From Sphingobacterium sp. SYP-B4668 (GTDB taxonomy: Bacteria; Bacteroidota; Bacteroidia; Sphingobacteriales; Sphingobacteriaceae): a DNA stretch of 64,000 bases. The stretch lies in assembly GCF_027627455.1 (NCBI RefSeq), contig NZ_CP115483.1, positions 4,278,001 to 4,342,000 of the forward strand, read 5' to 3'. Of the stretch, positions 37,231 to 45,002 are shown in pieces. A program made the translations under genes and the position numbers. Numbering within the stretch: the first letter of the stretch is position 1; each line of letters starts with the position of its first letter. Below the pieces are notes generated by a model, which was given only the letters and a program-made list of their open reading frames with translations, ran no database searches and was not told where the DNA came from.

Positions 37231-37301
37231 AAACAGTGATGAAAGTTGCTTATGGACATTTAAAATAGACTCTTTTCAAAAAATCTGACCGTATAAAACC
37301 T

Positions 37302-37475
37302 ATGGTAGTAGAACCAAACATCCGATTGAAAAGAGTGGTACATTTATCACCACATCAACGGCTGGCAGAATGTTCCATTATATTTCCCAAGCGAGGTGGA
37401 TATATACAGCTCCACTCATTTCTATATATTACTTCGGATTCTTTGTTAGAGTTGATCGATCTGCTGATCTACTAA
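37302..37475 (+). CDS. Possible 57-codon small ORF
   Basis: ATG to TAA, beginning MVVEPNIRLKRVVHLSPHQR, with a hydrophobic end (SLLELIDLLIY). It overlaps the 3' end of the convergent M28 gene by 30 bp. No ribosome site or promoter box is evident, so this is a candidate only. It otherwise fills the 278-bp gap between pyrC and the M28 gene. Confidence 0.25.
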   Translation: MVVEPNIRLKRVVHLSPHQRLAECSIIFPKRGGYIQLHSFLYITSDSLLELIDLLIY

Positions 37476-38828
37476 GTACAACAAAGCGGCAATTGCGGCT
37501 ACACCAGATTGCAGTTCTCGCTTATCGACGGCTTCAAAGACATCCTTGGCCGTATGATGTAAGTCAAAGTAGCGATGTGGATCGGGTCTGAAATTAAACA
37601 TGATTGTATTCGGAAAATGACGCCCCCACACGCCCGAATCTACACCTGGGCTCCCCTGAAGAAATCGTGATACCCAAAATTTTTGTTCGAAGAGCGGCTT
37701 CCAATGCTCCTGTATCCAAGCGACACGGTCGGCAGATGCCTTAATGTCAAATCCTCGAGGCGCAAATCCCCCCGCATCACTTTCAATAGCCGCCACGATT
37801 TGCTCATTTTTATCTTTGGCAACCTGACCGTATGCGGAGGCACCGTGTACTCCATTCTCTTCATTCATGTAAAATACGAGACGTATGGTATGTTTGGGTT
37901 TGTAGCCCAATGCCATCAATGTACGAATGGCATCTAATGTCCCCATCGTCCCTGTACCATTATCATGGGCGCCTTCGCCAACGTCCCAAGAATCAATGTG
38001 ACCGCCTATCGTAATGATTTTTTCGGGTGATTGAGTGCCTTTCCACTCTGCAATTACATTATGGGTATGGCGGACTCCCTTCCAAGACGAATGTTGCTCT
38101 AAATAGACTTTTGCAGTTGGATTTGCTTTTAAGGCCTTACTCAATTTAATAGCAGATACTGCCGATATTGCCATAGCGGGGATGCTATCTATCCCTTTTA
38201 TATAACCGGTGCCACCTGTATGTGGAAAATCATCTGCTCGAGAAGAGGACAACGAACGAAACAAAAATGCAACTGCACCGAGTTTAGCTGATTCTGATGG
38301 TCCTCGACTACGTTGGCTCGAATTCAACCCATAGGCGACTCCAGTCTCGACAATAGATTCGTCCCAAGGTTTATTGATGAATACAATCTTCCCACGCACT
38401 TGGTCACCATGTTTTTTCAAATCGCTTAACAACTCTACTTCTATCACTTCCGCTTCCAAGCCTTGAGGTGGTGTAGCTACCGACCCACCAAGGGCCAAAA
38501 CAGTCAACGGTTCCTTCGAATCTATGATATATGCTTTCTCTTGGGGGCCTCGATCCCAATATGGAAGCTGTACATCCTGCAAATAAACTTGATCAAAATC
38601 CATTTTTTGCATTAATCCCTTAGACCATATTACGGCCTTATCTGCATTTGGGGAGCCAGCAATCCGATTACCAATCTCTTTTGTGAGATAACGCAAATTG
38701 TCATATGCTTCGCCATTATAGAAGGATTCGTGATAAATCTTATCTAACATAAGTGAATCTTGTTGTCCAAAAGCGCTACTTGTGACAGCAATTACATGGA
38801 GTAGGGTCAATAAAACTATTCTTTTCAT
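37446..38828 (-). CDS. Secreted M28-family peptidase (carboxypeptidase Q-like)
   Basis: 460 residues with a signal peptide ending SSAFGQQ near 23. A PA-type domain (about 120-230) precedes the zinc core. Ligands read in order: His in GGHIDSWD, Asp in AHDNGTGTMG, Glu-Glu in NEENGVHG, Asp in ESDAGGFAP and His in DLHHTAKDVF. It releases amino acids or dipeptides from peptides in the periplasm. It is on the same strand as the pyrC operon but 278 bp upstream of it, so probably a separate transcript. With NlpC/P60, M14 and S66 it makes four exported peptidases within 13 kb. Confidence 0.92.
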   Translation of the reverse strand: MKRIVLLTLLHVIAVTSSAFGQQDSLMLDKIYHESFYNGEAYDNLRYLTKEIGNRIAGSPNADKAVIWSKGLMQKMDFDQVYLQDVQLPYWDRGPQEKAYIIDSKEPLTVLALGGSVATPPQGLEAEVIEVELLSDLKKHGDQVRGKIVFINKPWDESIVETGVAYGLNSSQRSRGPSESAKLGAVAFLFRSLSSSRADDFPHTGGTGYIKGIDSIPAMAISAVSAIKLSKALKANPTAKVYLEQHSSWKGVRHTHNVIAEWKGTQSPEKIITIGGHIDSWDVGEGAHDNGTGTMGTLDAIRTLMALGYKPKHTIRLVFYMNEENGVHGASAYGQVAKDKNEQIVAAIESDAGGFAPRGFDIKASADRVAWIQEHWKPLFEQKFWVSRFLQGSPGVDSGVWGRHFPNTIMFNFRPDPHRYFDLHHTAKDVFEAVDKRELQSGVAAIAALLYLVDQQIDQL

Positions 38829-39114
38829 CTTTATAAATTATTTCACAAGTATAAAATTCAATACTCGTCAATTCCTATATATTATGTTCATAGAATTTGC
38901 CCCATAAAGGAGAGTGTGAATATATACATAATCTTGCTTTAGCGCATAAAATTTCATAAATTGTCCTTTTGCATACATGTGCATGTCAACATATTTTTGT
39001 CCTTCTATCCACCAAACATTTATTTCCGTAAAAGTCCGTTAAAATGCGTAGAAGTCCGTAAAAGTCCGTAGCTTCTCTAGGTTAACTTCGTCTTAACTCG
39101 TGCTTAGCTCCGTC

Positions 39115-39330
39115 TTAAATTGGGTATTGCTTCGCGTCCTCTTCTAAAGGGTGTCGGGGTAACATCTTCCCAAACATCAATCGAAGAGAAGGCAAAGGTA
39201 TACCCTAGCCATCCCGAATTTGTCGCCACGACATATCGTGCCCTCCTAACAGAGATTCAAACAGCGTCAACAATCTGACACTCAAATTAACGTCACAGTA
39301 ATCAGAAGCAATTCGTCTTCGTTCTTTATA
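39115..39330 (-). pseudogene. Possible gene remnant with one internal stop
   Basis: A minus-strand frame reads YKERRRIASDYCDVNLSVRL and onward to SWRQIRDG, then one TAG, then GIPLPSLRLMFGKMLPRHPL and EEDAKQYPI before a TAA. The composition is protein-like on both sides of the TAG, as if a Trp codon had mutated. No family was recognised and chance cannot be excluded. Confidence 0.25.
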
Positions 39331-39360
39331 ATTTGGCGAGCAATTGCCAAAACTAAATAT

Positions 39361-39368
39361 TACTTTTG
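39361..39368 (+). promoter_or_regulatory. -7 box almost touching the Smr gene start
   Basis: TACTTTTG ends 4 nt before the ATG at 39373, implying an essentially leaderless transcript. No well-spaced TTG -33 element was found. Confidence 0.45.
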
Positions 39369-39372
39369 AAGG

Positions 39373-39678
39373 ATGGCGAGAGAATTACCGAGACCTGCCA
39401 AGGTGGTGGATTTACATCCGCAGGCATTTTTGAATGACTGGGAAGACTATAGTGCCGATGAGCTGCTTGTAGAATCACTGGATTTACTTCGAACATCCCT
39501 TGATCAGGCCATTTATTGGGAGTATCCTGAGATTAAATTTATTCATGGAAAAGGCAAAGGTATTCTTCGAAAAGAGGTTTACAACGAACTTGCCACCTAC
39601 AGGTCCAGTGGCGCTATATCCCGCTACTACCCTTCCTATCAAAATGAGGATATTGTAGTGGTTGTTATCGGTATTTAA
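39373..39678 (+). CDS. Smr-domain protein
   Basis: 101 residues, a stand-alone Smr (small MutS-related) domain. It has the N-terminal DLHPQ motif near 14-18 and the core IKFIHGKGKGILRKEVYNEL near 56-75 with the HGxGxG nuclease-type loop. Smr domains are found at the end of MutS2 and, alone, as nicking or RNA-cleaving endonucleases. No partner domain is present. It converges on SusD pair 3. Confidence 0.85.
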   Translation: MARELPRPAKVVDLHPQAFLNDWEDYSADELLVESLDLLRTSLDQAIYWEYPEIKFIHGKGKGILRKEVYNELATYRSSGAISRYYPSYQNEDIVVVVIGI

Positions 39679-39710
39679 TATCTTTCAATCATAGATACCT
39701 TTATATAGAA

Positions 39711-39740
39711 CACCCCCCAATAAGGAGTTATTGAGGGGTA
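39711..39740. terminator. Hairpin between Smr and SusD genes
   Basis: ACCCCCCAATAA and TTATTGAGGGGT form a 12-bp stem with one C-A mismatch and a GGAG loop, between convergent genes. Confidence 0.6.
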
Positions 39741-39806
39741 TTCAGAAAAGGCAATCTGAAAGATGTGTCTTTTAGACCTTATACATCTGAGTTCTCTCTT
39801 ACTAGA

Positions 39807-41378
39807 CTAGTACCCTGGATTTTGCACTAGATTAGGATTGACCGCGATCTGTTGACTGGGAATAGGATATACGAGTGTCTTCGGATCAGGATCTGCAGCT
39901 TTTTCTTGCCAAGCTAGTAAAAACTTACCGAACCGTATGAGATCCTGTCTTCTCCAACCTTCCCAATAGAGCTCACGAGCTCGTTCGTCTAGTAAATTGT
40001 CCAATGTTAAAGTGGTAAAAACTGTCACTCCTCTATTGGTACGGATATCATTTACTAAATCTAGGGCATCCGATGCTGCACCTGTCCCGCCTCTCAATAT
40101 TGCCTCTGCTTGCATCAATAATACATCTGAATAACGATATACGACCCAATCGTTGTTGCGCTGTCCAGTCACTCCATAATCAAAAGCGTATTTCATAGGA
40201 CGGATACCCGCTGTTTCAAGTGTTGCTCCAGATGTACGTATGGTTACTTCCCGGGTAAACGACAATGGTGCATTTGCAGGATTTCGAGCCATCAGTGGTT
40301 GATTGGTCGTCCAGTTGTATTGTTGTCCAGCAAAAAAACCGACATTCTGACGATGGTATTTTTTACTTTTGTTGGAAGTCGTATCGGCATCGTATTCATA
40401 ATAGATACCTCTCCTTTCATCCACATCCGTAAACTTGTCGTAATAGTCCGATAATGTACACCAACCATTCCAACCTCCAGGTCGCATATTATAGTGGGCA
40501 ATGGTATTCCAAGTCCTATCCACATTCCCACCTCGTTCTCCGTTTTTATTGAAGAGGGTGTAAATATTCTCTGTGGACTTTACATCATTGTTGGGCGCAA
40601 AATTGTCGAAATATTTACCTTTTGCAGATACACTATAAGCACCTGTTGCTGTTATTTCTTTTGCAAGTGCAATAACCCGATTCATATCTTCAGCCGCAAA
40701 AGTAGGAGCTTGTCTGTTGAGAAATGCACCTCTATTTAGATGAATCTTCATTAACAAAACTTTCGCAGCATTTCTATTCGCTACATAAGCTTCGGTAGGT
40801 CCATTTTCTGGTAGACTGTTCATTATTTCTGTCAGGTCCTTTACCATATAATCAATAGCTGCTTGTGGTTGTAACACCTCAGGGGCTATGCGAAAATCCT
40901 CTAATGAGGCTCCCTCTCTAATTGGAACCACACCATACAAATCCAACATATCAAACATCGTTAGTGCCCGTATAAATCGAGCTTCCGCTGCCTGCTGTGC
41001 ACTGGGCTTATAACGTAATACATTTCCAGCATTATATATCGCTGTTCCTAAGCTAACGAAAGTGTTGTTCATATAGCCATTATCAGCATTCCAAGTATGC
41101 AGGTGGATCGCGCGATGCATACCATTATCATCCCAATCACCACCGCGAGTGGGTGCCATTGCAGCATCTGTGGAGACTTCCTGCATCACCCAACGTTGCT
41201 CCTGCTGATATGGTGTGTTTAGTGAATTATAAGCTGTAATCAATAAGGCTCCTGGTTCTACATTGGATGTGCCTTCTTCCAATTCTCCCTTAAACTCTTC
41301 ATTCAGTTTGGTACAGGAGAATGTACTTGTGATGACTGAACCGGCAATTACTATATATATTAAAGATCTTAGTTTCAT
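39807..41378 (-). CDS. SusD/RagB-family surface lipoprotein, pair 3
   Basis: 523 residues. MKLRSLIYIVIAGSVITSTFS-C is a lipoprotein signal. The ending LVYPIPSQQIAVNPNLVQNPGY is the standard C-terminus of glycan-type SusD proteins, and LLDERARELYWEGWRRQDLIRFGKF is the conserved helical block. It lies 42 bp after its SusC partner. Control is probably by the divergent hybrid regulator at 45.0 kb. Confidence 0.95.
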   Translation of the reverse strand: MKLRSLIYIVIAGSVITSTFSCTKLNEEFKGELEEGTSNVEPGALLITAYNSLNTPYQQEQRWVMQEVSTDAAMAPTRGGDWDDNGMHRAIHLHTWNADNGYMNNTFVSLGTAIYNAGNVLRYKPSAQQAAEARFIRALTMFDMLDLYGVVPIREGASLEDFRIAPEVLQPQAAIDYMVKDLTEIMNSLPENGPTEAYVANRNAAKVLLMKIHLNRGAFLNRQAPTFAAEDMNRVIALAKEITATGAYSVSAKGKYFDNFAPNNDVKSTENIYTLFNKNGERGGNVDRTWNTIAHYNMRPGGWNGWCTLSDYYDKFTDVDERRGIYYEYDADTTSNKSKKYHRQNVGFFAGQQYNWTTNQPLMARNPANAPLSFTREVTIRTSGATLETAGIRPMKYAFDYGVTGQRNNDWVVYRYSDVLLMQAEAILRGGTGAASDALDLVNDIRTNRGVTVFTTLTLDNLLDERARELYWEGWRRQDLIRFGKFLLAWQEKAADPDPKTLVYPIPSQQIAVNPNLVQNPGY

Positions 41379-41420
41379 TTTTTTATTTTTTAGTGTTATC
41401 CAGTAATTCGTATCGTACCA

Positions 41421-44411
41421 TTAAAGAGAAAAATTAACGCCGAAAAGTATATTTCTGGCCGGAGGGTAAGGTAAATACTCAATACCCAAAGATGGAATAC
41501 CATTTGTGGCACCGTCCGTATTGACCTCCGGGTCAAATCCGGTATATTTCGTGATAATAAAGAGATTTTGTCCAGTTAGCGAAACATTCAAGTTTTTGAA
41601 TGTGCTACCGATATCACCCAATTTGTAACTCAGCGTTAAGTTAGCGAGCTTCAAGTAATCTCCTTTTTCAAGAAACCGAGTTGACGGAGCCGATGAATTG
41701 GAAGTAGACTCTTTAACAGATGTATCAAAAAAAGCTGAGCCGATATTTCGGGAGGATAGGTTACTTAACCCTAAAGTTGTAGCTGCTGTATTGTTGAATA
41801 GATAATGTCCCATAGCACCATTCATATTGGCGGAAAGAGAAACTTTCTTATAGGATACATTGGTTGAAATGCCGACCAAGGTCGTCGGATTCGGACTGTT
41901 CGAATAGAATTTGTTAATGGCTGGATCATTGGCGCTGCTAATGCTACCATCATGCCCCCGGTACATACTCATTCCCGTTTGCGGATCTATACCTTGATAA
42001 TCGGCCAGGTACCAAACGTTCAACGGCTGCCCATTAACCATCCGCTGACCTAACACACCGGAAAATCCTTGTCCTCTCAAAGCTCCCGTTTCATAATATC
42101 CTACTAGTCCGCTTACACTATTTTTGAGAAAAGTGGCATTACCGGTCAGGTCCCAAGTCCAATCGGTATTTTTAACAATGGTCCCTGTCAATGAAACCTC
42201 TACCCCTTTGTTGACAATTTCACCATCGAGATTTACCCAGATACGGCCTGCAGGGGCAGGTTGAGCGAGTGTCTGCTCAAATAGCGCATCGGTTGTCTTT
42301 TTATTAAAGTAATCAATCGATCCGTAGATACGATTGTCCAAGAATGCAAAATCGAGACCTGCATTTAAAGTAGTCGAAGTCTCCCATTTTAAATCAGCAT
42401 TACCATAATTGGCCTGACTAACACTTTGATTTCCAAAAACCAACCTATTTAATGATGCACCGGAAGGGAACTCTTGGTTGCCTGTCTTACCCCAGCCCAA
42501 TCTCAATTTCAATTGACTGATATTGGTATTGGATTTAAGAAATTCCTCCTCAGCGATATTCCAAGCTAAAGCAAGTGAGGGAAACATAGCATATTTGTTA
42601 TTCTCTCCAAATTTGGTGGACCCATCTCTTCTTGCGGTCACGGTTAATAAATAACGATTGAGGTAATTGACTCCTCCACGGGCAAAAAAGGATTGCAATT
42701 GATTGGTAGGGCTTCTATAGGATGAGATCTCCCTGGTAGAGACAGAAGAATACTGTAAATAATCAAAATAATCAAGTCCCATATATCGGAATCCGCCCCC
42801 AAAGGCTATATTATTGTTATAATTGTAGTCTAGGTATTCGTATCCAGCTACTGCATTTACACTCCAATCCTCGTTAACCTGCTTGTTGTAGGAAAGCATA
42901 TGGGTCATTTGCAAATTGGTCTCTCCATTATTGGAATTGAATGCCTGCTCATTGCTTTCCGCGGAAGGATCAATGAGTCCTGCTCTATACATCCCTTGAC
43001 GATTACCTGTTTGACGCATTGCACTGTAAATAAAACGGTACTCCAAATCATTGGTAATTTTGTAATATGGTGCGATATTGACTACCATTGTATTGGTAGT
43101 TGCGAGATCTTTGAATGCCTCTATACTGGTCAGGGGATTACGAGTAGTGGTACTGACAAAGGTCAAATTTCCATTCTCATCTCTTATAGGACGAGTAGGA
43201 TTCCATTGCAAGGCTTGTGAGATAACATTGCCTTCTGACCCTACCATGGCATTGATAGGTGCATATTTATTGTCCATCTGGGTCAAAAACACTGCAAAAT
43301 CAAGTCCTAATTTCTTACTTTCTAAAAACTGGAAGTTACCCGTAAAATTGGCGGTATATTTCTTGAGTTGAGATCCTAAGATAATGCCATTTTGATTCAA
43401 ATATCCACCAGACAAGCGATATTTCCCATGATCGGTACCGCCAGCAACATCCGCATAATAGTTTTGAGTGACTGCGTTCCTGGTAATGGCTTTAAATGCG
43501 TCCTCTTCGGAACCAAAATCTGCATTTGCTACTTCGGAAGGTGTATAATAACTTAAAGCTTCTCTAAATCTAGCTGCATTCAATACGTCCGGAAATTCAC
43601 GCATACTCGAAATTCCCGTCGAGGCACCGATTGATACCTCGGGAGATCCTATTTTTCCTTTCTTTGTGGTAATAATGACAACCCCATTTGCTCCCCGAGA
43701 TCCATAAATCGCTGTTGCAGAAGCATCCTTAAGGATGTCCATACTTGCTATATCACCTGGATTTAGATAGGTTAATGGATTTCCTCTATCTGAAGAGAAT
43801 CCTCCGCGCCCTTCGGGCAAAGGTGAATTACCAGACATGGGTACACCATCTAATACGAATAGTGGATTGTTACTGGCTCTAATGGAGGAATTCCCCCTGA
43901 TTCGCACTGTTGTAGAGCCACCCGGTTGTCCTGTATTATTAATCACCATTACTCCTGGAGTTTTTCCTTGAATCAATTGATCGGGGCTGGTCATGATCCC
44001 TTTATTGAAGTCCTTTGCTCCAATGGTTACCATCGCACCTGTTAAATCTTTCTTCCGAGCTGTACCGTATCCAATTACCACCACCTCATCTAATCCATGA
44101 TCGGCATTCGGCTGTAAGGTAATGGTCATATCATTACCGACAATCGGTACTTCTATCGTCATGTAACCTATAAAAGAGACTTCCAATGATCGAGCATCAT
44201 TGGGTACATCCAGTGAAAAGATTCCTTCTCCGCTTGAACTTGTAGCAATTGTGCTTCCTTTAACTTTAACGGTAGCGCCCGCGAGGGGGGTTGCTGTCTC
44301 GTCCACAACCTTCCCCGTCAAGACTTTTGTCTGAGCGACGACGATGAGGGATACGAACAGTAATGTCACTGTCATTACGCATTGTGCAAGTAGTTTGTTT
44401 TTCATCCGCAT
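41421..44411 (-). CDS. SusC/RagA-family TonB-dependent importer, pair 3
   Basis: 996 residues; ATG at 44411 or 44405. Signal peptide ends IVVAQT near 27. Order: regulatory-like domain, TonB box (LDEVVVIGYG), plug with RIRGNSSIRASNNPLFVLDG and LKDASATAIYGSRGANGVVIITT, then barrel. The end LPYPPARNILFGVNFSL is typical. The divergent hybrid two-component regulator suggests that ligand sensing in the periplasm switches this pair on, as in polysaccharide utilisation loci, although no glycan-degrading gene is adjacent. Confidence 0.95.
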   Translation of the reverse strand: MRMKNKLLAQCVMTVTLLFVSLIVVAQTKVLTGKVVDETATPLAGATVKVKGSTIATSSSGEGIFSLDVPNDARSLEVSFIGYMTIEVPIVGNDMTITLQPNADHGLDEVVVIGYGTARKKDLTGAMVTIGAKDFNKGIMTSPDQLIQGKTPGVMVINNTGQPGGSTTVRIRGNSSIRASNNPLFVLDGVPMSGNSPLPEGRGGFSSDRGNPLTYLNPGDIASMDILKDASATAIYGSRGANGVVIITTKKGKIGSPEVSIGASTGISSMREFPDVLNAARFREALSYYTPSEVANADFGSEEDAFKAITRNAVTQNYYADVAGGTDHGKYRLSGGYLNQNGIILGSQLKKYTANFTGNFQFLESKKLGLDFAVFLTQMDNKYAPINAMVGSEGNVISQALQWNPTRPIRDENGNLTFVSTTTRNPLTSIEAFKDLATTNTMVVNIAPYYKITNDLEYRFIYSAMRQTGNRQGMYRAGLIDPSAESNEQAFNSNNGETNLQMTHMLSYNKQVNEDWSVNAVAGYEYLDYNYNNNIAFGGGFRYMGLDYFDYLQYSSVSTREISSYRSPTNQLQSFFARGGVNYLNRYLLTVTARRDGSTKFGENNKYAMFPSLALAWNIAEEEFLKSNTNISQLKLRLGWGKTGNQEFPSGASLNRLVFGNQSVSQANYGNADLKWETSTTLNAGLDFAFLDNRIYGSIDYFNKKTTDALFEQTLAQPAPAGRIWVNLDGEIVNKGVEVSLTGTIVKNTDWTWDLTGNATFLKNSVSGLVGYYETGALRGQGFSGVLGQRMVNGQPLNVWYLADYQGIDPQTGMSMYRGHDGSISSANDPAINKFYSNSPNPTTLVGISTNVSYKKVSLSANMNGAMGHYLFNNTAATTLGLSNLSSRNIGSAFFDTSVKESTSNSSAPSTRFLEKGDYLKLANLTLSYKLGDIGSTFKNLNVSLTGQNLFIITKYTGFDPEVNTDGATNGIPSLGIEYLPYPPARNILFGVNFSL

Positions 44412-45002
44412 AATTTTGTTTTTTAGTGGTTATGAAGCTATCCGACTTAGGCCTTACTGTGCGGCTGGAAAAATCGTAATGGTTTCATGTATTGTTTGTT
44501 TAGTGTGTTAATTGATTATTTTTTCAGGGCAATGAGATACTTCTGGCTCCTCTATTTAGTTCAACTTCAAATTAAGCTATATTGAAAAATCATGTGATTA
44601 AAATTACTACGCACTTACACTCAACTTCACAGCTTTCTGTAGTTGAATCATACATAACATTCGTTTTCGATTGCCAAACATCGTTGAACAGACTTCTTTT
44701 TCCCAAATCGTTGAAGTTTCAGAACTAAGGAAATAGATACTGTGTATTTTAAACGATGTCATCCAGATTTTGCTGATACACCTTTGTGTCCAACATGCAA
44801 AGGGTCGAAAAACAAATGCCTAGATTTATTTCAGCAAAATTTTACGGTAAAACATATGTTTATATTTGGTTACTATAATTACATAAAAATCAACAAATCA
44901 TTCCTGCTGCTTCAATCACAGCGTCTCAATTTTATATCATAGTGTATCAGTAAAAATTTTTTTTGTCCTTTTATTGATTACTTTAGCTTAAAGGACTGGG
45001 TT
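44412..45002. other. 591-bp divergent control region of SusC pair 3 and the hybrid regulator
   Basis: It contains a 9-nt direct repeat, ATCGTTGAA, at 44680-44688 and 44707-44715 (27 nt apart), plus related GTTGAA/TTCAAC words at 44561 and 44642. These could be binding sites for the AraC-type output domain. A short open frame with CPTCKGSKNKC was considered and rejected. No perfect TAnnTTTG box was found. Confidence 0.4.

Larger units (their letters stand above)
38829..39372. other. 544-bp gap with short repeats and a possible gene relic
   Basis: 39025-39071 holds three close copies of AGTCCGT within a broken tandem of the type TCCGTAAAAG. 39115-39330 is described separately. The promoter of the Smr gene is at its right end. 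No intact gene was seen. Confidence 0.6.

Noticed and set aside
39025..39071. CRISPR-like array from repeated AGTCCGT words
   Set aside because: Units are about 7-10 nt with irregular spacing and no distinct spacers; no cas gene is present.
44742..44942. Short plus-strand frame with CPTCKGSKNKC, like a zinc knuckle
   Set aside because: No good start codon or ribosome site, a generic sequence after the motif, and a position inside the divergent control region. The two CxxC-like words are probably chance.
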